Part shown: piece after piece, positions 6,984 to 15,687 of the stretch
Layout of the letters: each line of letters starts with the position of its first letter
Position numbering within the stretch: position 1 is the stretch's first letter
DNA from: Sulfuritalea sp.
Lineage (GTDB): Bacteria; Pseudomonadota; Gammaproteobacteria; Burkholderiales; Rhodocyclaceae
Direction: 5' to 3'
Assembly: GCA_030247575.1 (NCBI GenBank)
Contig: JAOTRV010000014.1
Span: 1 to 64,000 of the forward strand
DNA length: 64,000 bases
The notes under the pieces: generated by a model
Database searches by the model: none
Told to the model about the DNA's origin: nothing
What the model saw: only the letters and a program-made list of their open reading frames with translations
Made by a program: the position numbers and the translations under genes

Positions 6984-8336
6984 ATGCAAAAAGAAGTCAA
7001 AGAAAAGCCCAGATACGCCGTCGTGGCGGCCGTGCAGTTGCCGAACGTGAGCGACATCGAGTTCGAGTCCTCGCTGGCCGAGCTGCGCGATCTGGCCAAG
7101 ACGCTGGGCTACGTGATCACCGCCACCTTCACCCAGAAGCGCACCAGCTTCGACTCGACGGCCTACCTGGGCAAAGGCAAGCGCGAAGAGATACGCGAAT
7201 TCGTCGATAGCGAACCCGCGCCCGGCACCTTCGAGAAACCGCTGCATGCCGCGGCCGACCCCGACGCCGGCAAGATCGAGGCCATCTTCGTTGACCACGA
7301 AATCTCACCCTCGCAGGCGCGCGACCTCGAAAAGGAAGTCGGCGCCGAGGTGCTGGACCGCACCATGGTCATTCTCGAAATCTTCCACCGCCACGCCACC
7401 TCCCGCGCCGCGCGCGCGCAGGTCGAGATCGCGCGGCTGGGCTACATGGCGCCGCGCCTGCGCGAGGCGGCCAAGCTCGCCGGGCCGCAAGGGCGCCAGC
7501 GCAGCGGCACCGGCGGCCGCGGTGCCGGCGAGTCGCACACCGAGCTGGACAAACGCAAGATCCGCGACCACATCGCCGAGCTGCAGAAAGAAATCGCCGC
7601 GATGGACGTCGAGCGCAAGACGCAGCGCTCGCGGCGGCAGGAACGCCAGGGGCTGGCCACCGTGGCCCTGGTCGGCTACACCAACGCCGGCAAATCCACC
7701 CTGATGCGGGCGCTGACCGGCAGCGACGTGCTGGTCGAAAACAAGCTGTTCGCCACGCTCGACACCACCGTGCGCGCGCTGCAGCCCGAGAGCCGGCCGC
7801 GCGTGCTGATCAGCGACACGGTCGGCTTCATCAAGAACCTGCCGCACGGCCTGGTCGCCTCGTTCAAGTCAACGCTCGAAGAGGCGCTCGATGCCGCGCT
7901 GCTGCTCCACGTCATCGACGCCAGCGATCCCGGCTTCGAGCGGCAGCTCGCCGTCACCGACAAGGTGCTCAAGGAGATCGGTGCGCAGGACGTGCCGCGC
8001 CTGCGCGTCTTCAACAAGATCGATCACGTCGGCGACGCCGCGGCGCAGGCCGAACGTGAAGCGGCGCTGCGCGCCGCCTGGCCCGACTGCATCGTGATGA
8101 GCGCCCGCCGCGCCGACGACGTAACGATGCTGCGCGAGGCGATCGTCGAGTTTTTCCGGCAGGACCAGGTCGAGGCCGAGCTGTTTTTGCCCTGGTCGGC
8201 ACAGCAGCAGCGCGGTCAGATCTTCGCCAACTGCGAAGTGCTGGAGGAACGTGCCGACGAAGACGGCGCGTTCCTGCGCGTGCGTGGTGCGCCGGAGGCG
8301 GTGGAGAAACTGCGCGAGCAGTTCGGCCGGACTTGA
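6984..8336 (+). CDS. hflX: Ribosome-associated GTPase HflX
   Basis: A 450-residue GTPase that binds the large ribosomal subunit and splits stalled ribosomes under stress. The N-terminal HflX domain includes the family motif GKGKREEI and VDHEISPSQARDLEKEVG; a charged helical linker follows (about residues 185-220). The G domain has G1 GYTNAGKST, G3 DTVGF, and G4 NKID. The C-terminal portion is shorter than in many enterobacterial members. In many betaproteobacteria hflX sits near hfq and hflKC; none is here. A copy of the 24-bp motif begins directly after the stop codon. Confidence 0.95.
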   Translation: MQKEVKEKPRYAVVAAVQLPNVSDIEFESSLAELRDLAKTLGYVITATFTQKRTSFDSTAYLGKGKREEIREFVDSEPAPGTFEKPLHAAADPDAGKIEAIFVDHEISPSQARDLEKEVGAEVLDRTMVILEIFHRHATSRAARAQVEIARLGYMAPRLREAAKLAGPQGRQRSGTGGRGAGESHTELDKRKIRDHIAELQKEIAAMDVERKTQRSRRQERQGLATVALVGYTNAGKSTLMRALTGSDVLVENKLFATLDTTVRALQPESRPRVLISDTVGFIKNLPHGLVASFKSTLEEALDAALLLHVIDASDPGFERQLAVTDKVLKEIGAQDVPRLRVFNKIDHVGDAAAQAEREAALRAAWPDCIVMSARRADDVTMLREAIVEFFRQDQVEAELFLPWSAQQQRGQIFANCEVLEERADEDGAFLRVRGAPEAVEKLREQFGRT

Positions 8337-8357
8337 AAGTCGGCGCTGACGACACGG
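8337..8357. repeat. 24-bp dispersed motif, copy 2
   Basis: Minus orientation; + strand reads AAGTCGGCGCTGACGACACGG. It starts at the base after the hflX stop and is continued by the longer intergenic element to about 8400 (GCAAATCACGCC). Confidence 0.65.
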
Positions 8358-8421
8358 TGGGACCAGCCTTCGAAAAAGCAAATCACGCCGTTTAACAGGG
8401 GCATCGGGTTTAAATTTCGCC

Positions 8422-11400
8422 ATGGTTCGCTGGAACTCACTGAAGACACGGGTAACGCTGTTCACCCTGGCCATCTTCCTGGCCAGCATCTGGTCGCTTG
8501 CGCTTTACTCCAGCCGGATGTTGCGCATTGACCTGGAGCGCCAGCTGAGCGAACAGCAGTTTGCGGCGGTTTCCCTGATCGGGGCCGATATCAACAACGA
8601 GTTGGCCTTGCGGCTGAAATTGCTGGAAGGCGCAGCCGCGAGCATAAGCCCGGCCCTGATGGACAATGCCACCGCCCTGCAGGCACGCCTGCTGCAACTG
8701 CCGGCTGTTGAAATCCTGTTCAATGGCGGCGCGCTTGCCATCAATCTCGACGGCACGGCGATTGCCGAAGTGCCACGCTCGGCGCAGCGGACCGGCATCA
8801 ATTACCGCGACAGGGACTACCTGGTCGAAACGCTGACCCAGGGGAAATCCACCATCGGCCAGCCCGTCATCGGCAAAAAACCGCTACTGCCCGTTTTCGA
8901 CATGGCGGCTCCCATTCGCGACGCAAAGGGCAAAGTCATCGGGGCCTTGGTGGGAGTGATCAATCTGGGCGCGCCCAACTTCCTGAGCCAGATTACGGAC
9001 ACCACGTACGGCAAGACCGGCGGGGCTTTCCTGATCACACCGCAAAACAGGATGATCGTTGCCACCTTCGACAAATCCCGCATCATGGAAGTGCTCCCCG
9101 CCCCCGGCGTCAATCCGTGGATCGACCGTTTCATGCAGGGCTACGAGGGCTCTGCGATCGTCGTCAATCCGCACGGACTGGAAGTGCTGGTCTCGATAAA
9201 ACAAGTGCCCATCGCCGGTTGGTATACGTCGGTCATATTGCCGACGGCCGAAGCCTTTGCCTCGATCAATGTGCTGCAGCAACGCATGCTGCTCGCCGCG
9301 CTGTTTCTGTCCCTGCTGGCGGGTGGCCTGACATGGTGGATGTTGCGCCGTGAACTTTCGCCGCTGCTCGATGCCGCAAGGGCGCTTGCCTCCCAGGCCA
9401 CATCGAGGCAGCCGCCACAAGCCCTGCCTGTCGCCCGGCAGGACGAAATCGGCGATCTGATCGGCGGCTTCAATCACCTGCTGGAAACCCTGGGGCAGCG
9501 CGAAGCGGCGCTGAAAGAGAGCGAATTGCGCCTGCGCACGATCATCGAGAACGAGCCGGAATGCATCAAGATCGTCGATGCGCAAGGGCGGCTGAAGCAG
9601 ATGAATCCCGCCGGACTGGCGATGATCGAGGCCGACTCGCTGGAGCAGGTGGAGGGGCGCTCGATGAATACTGTCATCACCCCAGAATACCGCGCGGCCT
9701 TCGACGAGATGCACAGGCGGGTGCTCGCCGGCGAATCCGTGCAGTTGCAGTTCGAAGTGCTTGGCCTCAAGGGTGGACGTCGCTGGCTGGAAACACATGC
9801 CGTGCCGATGCTGGACAAAGGCGAGGTGGTACAGCTGGCCGTCACCCGGGACATCACCGCCCGCAAGCACGCCGAGGCCGATCTTCGCATCGCCGCTGCC
9901 GCCTTCGAATCGCAGGAAGGGATGATGGTCACCGACGCCGATGGCGCGATCCTGCGGGTCAACAGGGCATTTTGCGAGAGCACCGGCTACGCGCCGGACG
10001 AACTCGTGGGCCAGACGCCGCGGCTGCTCAAGTCGGGCCGCCACAACAAGGAGTTCTATCGCGACATGTGGGAGACCATCGGCCGCACCGGCGGGTGGCA
10101 GGGCGAAATCTGGGACCGGCGCAAGAATGGCGAGATCTACCCGAAGTGGCTCACCATATCGGCGGTCAAAAACGACGATGGCGCGGTGACGCATTACATC
10201 GGCACGCATTTCGACATCACGGAACGCAAGAAGGCGGAAGACAGGATCGAGGAGCTGGCCTACTTCGACCAGCTGTCCGGCCTGCCGAACCGGACGCTGC
10301 TGCTGGATCGCCTGAAGCAGGCCATGACCGCCAGTTCCCGCAACGACAGCCATGGCGCGCTGCTGTTCATCGACCTCGACCATTTCAAGACGCTCAACGA
10401 CACGCTCGGCCATGACATGGGCGACCTGCTGCTGAGGCAGGTGGCACGGCGCCTGACCCTGTGCGTGCGCGAGGGCGACACGGTGGCGCGGCTGGGCGGC
10501 GATGAATTCGTGGTGATGCTGGCGAACCTGAGCGCGATAGAGCGCGATGCCGCCACCGGCATCGAAACGGTGGCCGAGAAAATTCTCGCGGCGCTCAACC
10601 AGACCTACCAACTCGACAAGGTGGCATTCCACAGCACGGCAAGCGTGGGCATCACCTTGTTCCGCGGCCAGCTCGCCAGCATCGACGACCTGATGAAGCA
10701 GGCCGACCTCGCCATGTACAAGGCCAAGGAAGCCGGGCGCAACACGTTCCGTTTCTTCGATCCGGCCATGGAATCCGTCGTCAAGGAACGCGCGGCGCTG
10801 GAGGAAGACCTGCGCCAGGCCGTCGAGGGAAACCAGTTCGTGCTCCACTACCAGGCCCAGGTGGTCGACAAGGGCCGCGTCACGGGCGCGGAAGTACTGG
10901 TGCGCTGGCAGCACCCCGAACGCGGCATGGTTTCGCCGGCCGAGTTCATTCCGCTGGCCGAAGAAACCGGAATAATCCTGCCCCTGGGCCACTGGGTACT
11001 GGAAACCGCCTGCACCCAATTGGCGAAATGGGCCGCGCAGCCGGAGATGGCCCACCTTACGATCGCCGTCAATGTCAGCGCCCGGCAAATCAACCGGCAC
11101 GACTTCGTGGTCCGCGTGCTGGAGGTACTCAAGGACACCGGCGCCAATCCGCGGCGGCTGAAACTCGAATTGACCGAGAGCCTGCTGGTGCACAACGTCG
11201 AAGAAATCATCAAGAAGATGTTCGCGCTGAGGGGCGTCGGCGTGGGTTTCGCGCTGGACGACTTCGGCACCGGCTATTCGTCGCTCTCCTACCTGAAGCG
11301 CCTGCCGCTGGACCAGCTGAAGATCGACCAGTCGTTCGTGCGCGACGTGCTCACCGACCCGAACGACGCCGCAATCGCGAGAACCGTCGTCGCGCTGGCC

Positions 11401-11571
11401 CAGAGCCTCGGCCTGTCCGTGATCGCCGAAGGCGTCGAAACCGAAGCGCAGCGCGATTTCCTGGCCGGTTCCGGCTGCCATGCCTATCAAGGCTATTTCT
11501 TCAGCCGGCCGCTGCCCATAGACGGCTTCGAGCAGTTCGCCCGGAGGCCTGGATTCCCGCCGGAGGCTTGA
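8422..11571 (+). CDS. Membrane sensor with PAS, GGDEF and EAL domains (cyclic-di-GMP enzyme)
   Basis: A 1049-residue inner-membrane signalling protein that should make and/or degrade cyclic di-GMP. Order: an N-terminal membrane helix (about residues 10-28), a periplasmic dCACHE-type sensor domain, a second helix (about 290-310), a HAMP-like linker, two PAS domains (about 365-480 and 490-615), GGDEF (about 620-785) and EAL (about 795-1040). The cyclase motif is intact (RLGGDEFVVML). The phosphodiesterase signature is EVLVRW instead of EALVRW, a variant found in active enzymes; DDFGTGYSSLSYL and KIDQSFV are intact. Signal and output targets are unknown. It is monocistronic. Confidence 0.92.
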   Translation: MVRWNSLKTRVTLFTLAIFLASIWSLALYSSRMLRIDLERQLSEQQFAAVSLIGADINNELALRLKLLEGAAASISPALMDNATALQARLLQLPAVEILFNGGALAINLDGTAIAEVPRSAQRTGINYRDRDYLVETLTQGKSTIGQPVIGKKPLLPVFDMAAPIRDAKGKVIGALVGVINLGAPNFLSQITDTTYGKTGGAFLITPQNRMIVATFDKSRIMEVLPAPGVNPWIDRFMQGYEGSAIVVNPHGLEVLVSIKQVPIAGWYTSVILPTAEAFASINVLQQRMLLAALFLSLLAGGLTWWMLRRELSPLLDAARALASQATSRQPPQALPVARQDEIGDLIGGFNHLLETLGQREAALKESELRLRTIIENEPECIKIVDAQGRLKQMNPAGLAMIEADSLEQVEGRSMNTVITPEYRAAFDEMHRRVLAGESVQLQFEVLGLKGGRRWLETHAVPMLDKGEVVQLAVTRDITARKHAEADLRIAAAAFESQEGMMVTDADGAILRVNRAFCESTGYAPDELVGQTPRLLKSGRHNKEFYRDMWETIGRTGGWQGEIWDRRKNGEIYPKWLTISAVKNDDGAVTHYIGTHFDITERKKAEDRIEELAYFDQLSGLPNRTLLLDRLKQAMTASSRNDSHGALLFIDLDHFKTLNDTLGHDMGDLLLRQVARRLTLCVREGDTVARLGGDEFVVMLANLSAIERDAATGIETVAEKILAALNQTYQLDKVAFHSTASVGITLFRGQLASIDDLMKQADLAMYKAKEAGRNTFRFFDPAMESVVKERAALEEDLRQAVEGNQFVLHYQAQVVDKGRVTGAEVLVRWQHPERGMVSPAEFIPLAEETGIILPLGHWVLETACTQLAKWAAQPEMAHLTIAVNVSARQINRHDFVVRVLEVLKDTGANPRRLKLELTESLLVHNVEEIIKKMFALRGVGVGFALDDFGTGYSSLSYLKRLPLDQLKIDQSFVRDVLTDPNDAAIARTVVALAQSLGLSVIAEGVETEAQRDFLAGSGCHAYQGYFFSRPLPIDGFEQFARRPGFPPEA

Positions 11572-11588
11572 TGGTGGCTGGAAAGGCC

Positions 11589-12623
11589 TCAGGACCCGGC
11601 TAGCACTTCCCGCAAGACATCGCAGAGTTCAGGATGATCCGCCGACTGCTCGAGCAATACTCTGGCGTGTGGCCGGATCGCCTTGAGCATGTCATCCGGC
11701 GCGGCCCGACCGGCTTTTTTCAATGCACGCGCATCGTCGCCCGCCAATGCCGCGGCAAGCGTCAGCGCCTGACTTCGGTCCTTGGCCGCCTTCTCGGGAA
11801 AGCCACGACGCCTGGCACTTGAATACAACTTGTGCCACACCATGCGTGCTGCCTGGGGCAGCCTGACCGGAATGCACTGCGCACCGGCGAGCATGGCGGC
11901 CCGCTCCGGTGCCGCCAGCAAATAATCGTAAAAGGGAATGCTTTGCGCGGCCCACTGCAACTCCGGCACGCGAACAATCGCGCCCAGGGTCTTGCCGGGC
12001 ACAAGCATGTCAATGCGCAAACCATCGACACCGGGCAGCTTGACCGATGTCGAAGGCTTGCTCGAGGGCAAACCCGGTACCGCAAAAAAGGGCAATTCAG
12101 TGGCCTGCATCGTGCGCATGAAAGGCAATGGCGACGCAAGTTTCAACGGCTGACTGCGAGCAAGGTCGATATCCTGCGTACGCGACGACACCGCCATCAC
12201 GCCCAACTCGTTGAGCCACGCCATATAGCCCAGCGTACCGACCAATACCAGGCCGGCCTCGAATGCACCCTGATTGTGCAACTCCACCAGCACGCGTGCC
12301 ACGGCCTTGTCGGCGACCTGAAAACCCAGCTTGCGCAGTGCCGACACCTGATCCGACGCCCAGCCGGAAAAATCCATTCGCGCTTTCATCTCTTCCAGCG
12401 CCGCGGTATCCCCGTCCTTGCAAACCAGAGTCTCCGACTGCTTGCGCGGCACGGAATAATAAACGCGATACCAATAGGGAAACCCGGTGCCGGAACGCAT
12501 GGCAAGCGTTCCCGGCGACCCCGGCAGCAAGAGACCCGCGCCAAGCGTGCGCTCCTTCAACTCCGCATACTGCGTGCGGAAGGCAAGTTCGTGCTGGCGA
12601 AAACGGAGTGTGGCAACTGGCAT
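11589..12623 (-). CDS. GSU2403-type nucleotidyltransferase-fold protein
   Basis: A 344-residue protein resembling the family annotated as 'GSU2403 family nucleotidyltransferase fold protein'. The central part has LVGTLGYMAWLNELG followed by SSRTQDIDLARSQPL, corresponding to the G-S/T...D-x-D pocket of nucleotidyltransferases, and LRIDMLVPG supplies a third acidic position. The C-terminal half is helical with WHKLYSSARR. The reaction is not established for this family; related folds occur in toxin-antitoxin and defence loci. It stands alone, convergent with the GGDEF-EAL gene, and a strong inverted repeat lies just upstream of its start. Confidence 0.6.
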   Translation of the reverse strand: MPVATLRFRQHELAFRTQYAELKERTLGAGLLLPGSPGTLAMRSGTGFPYWYRVYYSVPRKQSETLVCKDGDTAALEEMKARMDFSGWASDQVSALRKLGFQVADKAVARVLVELHNQGAFEAGLVLVGTLGYMAWLNELGVMAVSSRTQDIDLARSQPLKLASPLPFMRTMQATELPFFAVPGLPSSKPSTSVKLPGVDGLRIDMLVPGKTLGAIVRVPELQWAAQSIPFYDYLLAAPERAAMLAGAQCIPVRLPQAARMVWHKLYSSARRRGFPEKAAKDRSQALTLAAALAGDDARALKKAGRAAPDDMLKAIRPHARVLLEQSADHPELCDVLREVLAGS

Positions 12624-12646
12624 GGCGGCAAGATCCAGCGGAATGC

Positions 12647-12677
12647 TTACCCAACAAAGTTACAATTCATTGGGTAA
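12647..12677. promoter_or_regulatory. Inverted repeat upstream of the nucleotidyltransferase-like gene
   Basis: TTACCCAA (12647-12654) and TTGGGTAA (12670-12677) are perfect complements 23 bp apart centre to centre. An internal GTTAC (12659-12663) makes a third half-site. It begins 24 bp before the start codon of the minus-strand gene, so it could be an operator or a leader hairpin. Confidence 0.5.
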
Positions 12678-12739
12678 CTATATCAGCATCGCCAGGAGCC
12701 TGCTCGCTCAACTGGAATCAAAAACTTTCGCCCCGGTCC

Positions 12740-12763
12740 GCCGTCCCGCCAGTGCCGACTATT
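12740..12763. repeat. 24-bp dispersed motif, copy 3
   Basis: Plus orientation: GCCGTCCCGCCA then GTGCCGACTATT. Intergenic. Confidence 0.65.
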
Positions 12764-12973
12764 GGCGCTTGCTCAAAACAATATCGAACACGACCCCATA
12801 TTGCGCGACCCCATATTGCGAATGCAAATCCCCGCCAAATCGCTGTTGGCGCGTACGGCTCGTTGCCTCCTGCGGCAGTTCGACCCGCCAATCCGGCGAT
12901 TCGTCGCAATTCGCTCGCCCGACCCATTTGCATTGCGGAAACTGCCTCCACCCCAAACCCACAGGAGGTCGCA

Positions 12974-13363
12974 ATGCAACAAGAATTCACCCCCATGATC
13001 CTGATCCACCTCAGCGCAGCCCTCGTTGCGCTGGTTCTCGGCATCGCCGTTTTCCTGCGCCGCAAAGGCAATTTCTCCCACCGCGTGCTGGGCCGCGCCT
13101 GGGTCGGCCTGATGCTGGTCACGGCGATCTCGACCTACTGGATCAGGGGCGGCGGCAGCTTCTCGTGGATCCACGGCCTGTCGGTGATCTCGCTGGTCGC
13201 GCTCTCATTCGCCATGTACTTCGCCATGACCGGCAATATCCTGCGCCACCAGAGAATCATGAAGGGCGTGTTTTTCGGCGGCCTCGTCGTTGCCGGTGCC
13301 TTTACCTTGCTGCCCGCGCGCCTGCTGGGTCAGGCGCTGTGGTCTTCGCTCGGCGTGATCTGA
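12974..13363 (+). CDS. DUF2306-like membrane protein
   Basis: A 129-residue integral membrane protein with about four hydrophobic helices (starting MILIHLSAALVALVLGIAV). The motif HRVLGRAW after the first helix and HQRIMKGVF near the last are typical of the DUF2306 family, which has no proven function. The ATG at 12974 is preceded by a perfect AGGAGG (12963-12968), which fixes the start; the frame is open far upstream but that part has no coding character. It lies 85 bp ahead of the AEC transporter gene. Confidence 0.75.
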   Translation: MQQEFTPMILIHLSAALVALVLGIAVFLRRKGNFSHRVLGRAWVGLMLVTAISTYWIRGGGSFSWIHGLSVISLVALSFAMYFAMTGNILRHQRIMKGVFFGGLVVAGAFTLLPARLLGQALWSSLGVI

Positions 13364-13448
13364 CAGCGCCGGGCCGGGCAATGTGGAGCGCGGCAGAAGC
13401 TAGAATCGAGCCTCCCCTTTATCGCTACGAGAAGTTCGGCCCGGCGCA

Positions 13449-14402
13449 ATGATTTCGGAATTTCTCGACACGCTTGAATTTTCGCTCTCCGTCACCGGCC
13501 CGATCTTCGTCATCCTCGGCCTCGGTGCCTGGCTGCGGCGCATCGGCATGATCAACGACGCCTTCATCGAGGTCGGCTCGCGCCTGGTGTTCAACGTCAC
13601 CCTGCCCGCCCTGCTGTTCATCAGCGTCAGCAAGACGCATCTCGATGCCACGGCCAACTTCGCCCTGATCGGTTTCGGCCTTGCGGCGACGCTGCTGGTG
13701 TGGGGCGCCGGCGAACTGACGGCGCGCCTCGCCGTGCGCGAAGAACGCGACCGCGGGGTCGTGGTGCAGGGAATCTTCCGTTCCAACATGGCCATCATCG
13801 GGCTGGCCTATTGCGTCAATGCCTATGGCGAACCCGGCCTGGCGGCGGCCTCGCTCTATGTCGGGCTGGTCACCATCCTGTTCAACGTGCTCTCCGTCGT
13901 CAGCCTGAGTTGGTCGCTGCACGCCAGCCAGAACCCGTGGCGGGTGCTGCGCTCCGTGGCCATGAACCCGCTGATCATCGGCATCGTGCTGGCGCTGCCG
14001 GTCTCGATCTCGGGGCTGCAGCTGCCCGGCATCCTGCTCCAGTCCGGCGAATACTTTGCGCGCATGACCCTGCCGCTGGCCCTGCTGTGCACCGGCGCGG
14101 CACTGGATTTCCGCAGCCTGCGCCACGACCCGCGCGACGCCGTGCTGGCCGCCGCCGGCAAGCTGGTGGCCGTGCCGCTGCTGTTCGTGCTGGCAGGAAT
14201 GGCCCTGGGATTTCGCGGCATGGACCTCGGCATCCTGCTGCTGATGTCTTCCGCGCCGAGCGCCGCCGCGGGCTACGTGATGGTGCGCGCGATGGGCGGC
14301 AATGCGGCGCTGGCGGCCAACATCATTGCCCTGACTACCGTCGGCTCGCTGTTCACCACCAGCGCCGGCATCGTGGTGCTGAAGGGCATGGGGCTGATGT
14401 AG
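13449..14402 (+). CDS. AEC-family (auxin efflux carrier-like) transporter
   Basis: A 317-residue inner-membrane permease with about ten hydrophobic segments in two halves. VRSNMAIIGLAYCVN-type sequence (here IFRSNMAIIGLAYCVN) and SAPSAAAGYVMVRAMGGNA are characteristic of the bacterial AEC family, whose known members export organic acids such as malate or malonate. The substrate is not predictable from sequence. It follows the DUF2306 gene and is followed by a repeat-rich gap. No regulator is adjacent. Confidence 0.85.
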   Translation: MISEFLDTLEFSLSVTGPIFVILGLGAWLRRIGMINDAFIEVGSRLVFNVTLPALLFISVSKTHLDATANFALIGFGLAATLLVWGAGELTARLAVREERDRGVVVQGIFRSNMAIIGLAYCVNAYGEPGLAAASLYVGLVTILFNVLSVVSLSWSLHASQNPWRVLRSVAMNPLIIGIVLALPVSISGLQLPGILLQSGEYFARMTLPLALLCTGAALDFRSLRHDPRDAVLAAAGKLVAVPLLFVLAGMALGFRGMDLGILLLMSSAPSAAAGYVMVRAMGGNAALAANIIALTTVGSLFTTSAGIVVLKGMGLM

Positions 14403-14429
14403 CTTCGACGACCGCTCGGCGGTCGTCGG

Positions 14430-14520
14430 AAGTCGGCGCTGGCGGGACGGCGACTCAAACCTTCAAACAACTAAATCAAGCTGACCCCATATCGCCGACC
14501 CCATATCGCCCCATATCGCC
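14430..14520. repeat. Dispersed motif copy 4, long form with tripled tail
   Basis: The 24-bp motif is in minus orientation (AGTCGGCGCTGGCGGGACGG at 14431-14450). It is followed by CAACTAAATCAAGCTGACC and three overlapping CCCCATATCGCC units up to 14520. The same downstream sequence accompanies copies 5 and 6. Confidence 0.7.
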
Positions 14521-14613
14521 TGCCTTGTGGGACGAGGGCCGGCTAATCGGCGACCCCAATAGCTGGTCCTGGAACGGTCGCTCGGGCTCGGCGGCCCGAG
14601 GATTTCAGTACCG

Positions 14614-14619
14614 TATAAT
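14614..14619 (+). promoter_or_regulatory. -10 element of the MazF-type module
   Basis: A perfect TATAAT followed by G lies 53 bp before the antitoxin start. The -35 region is a GC-rich hairpin instead of a consensus hexamer, which suggests weak or activator/antitoxin-controlled transcription. Confidence 0.45.
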
Positions 14620-14671
14620 GATTTTCATGCAAACCGCTCCCCCTTAACCTCAACCGACAGGAGCAAGAGCG

Positions 14672-14872
14672 ATGAGTGCCACCGAACAGGTATTGATCGA
14701 GAAGATCAGACAACTTCCGCCGCAGCGCTTGGCGGAAGTCGAGGACTTTGTGGATTTCCTGCGTACGCGCGAAGATGAGCAGCGCCTCACCCAAGCCGCC
14801 GCCAAAGTCGCCGAGGCGAGTTTTGCCGCCGTATGGAATAACGACGAAGACGCCGCCTACGATCGGATGTGA
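14672..14872 (+). CDS. Antitoxin partner of the MazF/PemK-type toxin
   Basis: A 66-residue protein beginning MSATEQVLIEKIRQLPPQRL and continuing EVEDFVDFLRTREDEQR, similar to DUF2281/VapB-like small antitoxins that precede PemK-type toxins. It is acidic and helical; the C-terminal third (FAAVWNNDEDAAYDRM) is the likely toxin-binding segment. AGGAG lies 8 nt upstream of the ATG. The stop touches the toxin start, so translation is coupled. Confidence 0.8.
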   Translation: MSATEQVLIEKIRQLPPQRLAEVEDFVDFLRTREDEQRLTQAAAKVAEASFAAVWNNDEDAAYDRM

Positions 14873-14874
14873 CG

Positions 14875-15210
14875 ATGGCGCACTCTTTCGGCGATGTGGT
14901 GTTGGTGCCGTTCCCCTTCACGGACCAATCGGGCGCGAAGAAGCGGCCCGCCGTCATAGTTTCCAGCAGCGGCTACAACGCCGGCCGGCGCGATCTGGTC
15001 ATCATGGCGATTACCAGCCAGGTGCGCACACCGCTCGGGTTCGGAGAGGCGCTCGTCGCCGATTGGCAGGCCGCCGGCCTCATCAAGCCGTCCGTGCTGA
15101 AACCCGTGGTCACGACCATCGACCAGGGGCTTGTTGTCCGTACCATGGGCGCGCTTTCGACCGCCGATTTGCGCAGCTTGCGAGAAACCATCGCCCAAGT
15201 TATCGGCTGA
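14875..15210 (+). CDS. MazF/PemK-family endoribonuclease toxin
   Basis: A 111-residue toxin of the SH3-like MazF/PemK fold. Hallmarks are FGDVVLVPFPFTDQSGAKKR near the N-terminus, RPAVIVSS in strand 2, and the TTIDQGLVVRTMGALS segment. Such toxins cut RNA at short sequences; the target is unknown. The ATG at 14875 begins the normal family sequence; a GTG at 14869 overlapping the antitoxin stop (GTGA) would add two residues and is also possible. The module lies within the repeat-rich accessory stretch. Confidence 0.85.
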   Translation: MAHSFGDVVLVPFPFTDQSGAKKRPAVIVSSSGYNAGRRDLVIMAITSQVRTPLGFGEALVADWQAAGLIKPSVLKPVVTTIDQGLVVRTMGALSTADLRSLRETIAQVIG

Positions 15211-15216
15211 ACCAGT

Positions 15217-15236
15217 TGCTCGATTTAAATCGAGCA
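15217..15236. promoter_or_regulatory. 20-bp perfect palindrome before the HigA-like gene
   Basis: TGCTCGATTTAAATCGAGCA is a perfect palindrome 15 bp before the ATG at 15252. It is a strong operator candidate for the HTH protein encoded next, or alternatively a terminator-like hairpin of the preceding toxin gene (no T-run follows). Confidence 0.6.
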
Positions 15237-15251
15237 CGATCCCTTTATCCA

Positions 15252-15566
15252 ATGCGCAAGACAAAGTCGAACATTCTTGAGGCTGTCCACGACACTACCA
15301 AAGGCCTGCACAAGGCCTGCGTGATGGACATGATGACGCTGCGCGAATTCGACCGCCTTTGCCTGCTCCCGGTTGAACCGCTGGAGCCGGAGCAGATCAA
15401 GCATATCCGTGAGGCCTCGCGCGTCAGCCAGGCGGTCTTTGCCCGCCTGCTGAACACTAGCCTGTCGACGGTACAGAAGTGGGAAATCGGCCAGAAGAAA
15501 CCGACGGGCACCGCCCTGAAACTGCTTCATCTGGTGCAGAAGCGCGGGCTAAAAGTTGTTACCTGA
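15252..15566 (+). CDS. Orphan HigA/NadS-like HTH regulator
   Basis: A 104-residue XRE-type DNA-binding protein. The C-terminal half has the helix-turn-helix IREASRVSQAVFARLLNTS followed by TVQKWEIGQKKPTG, the signature of antitoxins of RelE/HigB-type toxins such as NadS or HigA. The usual toxin gene, which should precede it, is absent: a MazF-type pair lies there instead. It may be the surviving half of a module or may regulate the neighbouring genes. The perfect palindrome 16-35 bp upstream supports autoregulation. Confidence 0.8.
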   Translation: MRKTKSNILEAVHDTTKGLHKACVMDMMTLREFDRLCLLPVEPLEPEQIKHIREASRVSQAVFARLLNTSLSTVQKWEIGQKKPTGTALKLLHLVQKRGLKVVT

Positions 15567-15610
15567 GCGAGCGGCAGGCCAAGCATGCATCGGAGCACTT
15601 GCAGCATCGC

Positions 15611-15680
15611 AAAGTCGGCGCTGGCGACACGGCGATTCGAGCTTTCAAAGAAGCAAATCAGGCTGACCCTATATCGCTAA
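15611..15680. repeat. Dispersed motif copy 5, long form
   Basis: Minus orientation: AAAGTCGGCGCTGGCGACAC then GGCG at 15611-15634. A tail GCAAATCAGGCTGACCC and TATATCGC follows, ending a few bases before the start codon of the CoiA-like gene. Confidence 0.7.
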
Positions 15681-15687
15681 TCGCTCC

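Larger units (their letters stand above)
12624..12973. other. 350-bp intergenic region with repeats
   Basis: No convincing gene. It contains the TTACCCAA/TTGGGTAA inverted repeat (12647-12677), a 24-bp motif copy (12740-12763), and two adjacent copies of ACCCCATATTGCG (12792-12819), which resemble the GACCCCATATCGCC tail of the longer repeats at 14.4 kb. The end carries the ribosome binding site of the next gene. Confidence 0.6.
14403..14671. other. Repeat-rich gap before the MazF-type module
   Basis: It holds the long form of the dispersed repeat (14430-14520), in which the tail CCCCATATCGCC occurs three times in a row, then a 7-bp hairpin CTCGGGC/GCCCGAG (14581-14600) and the toxin-antitoxin promoter. 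No gene is seen. Confidence 0.6.

Noticed and set aside
12263-13363. 366-codon reading of the DUF2306 gene
   Set aside because: Only the last 129 codons have membrane-protein character, and a perfect AGGAGG precedes the ATG at 12974.
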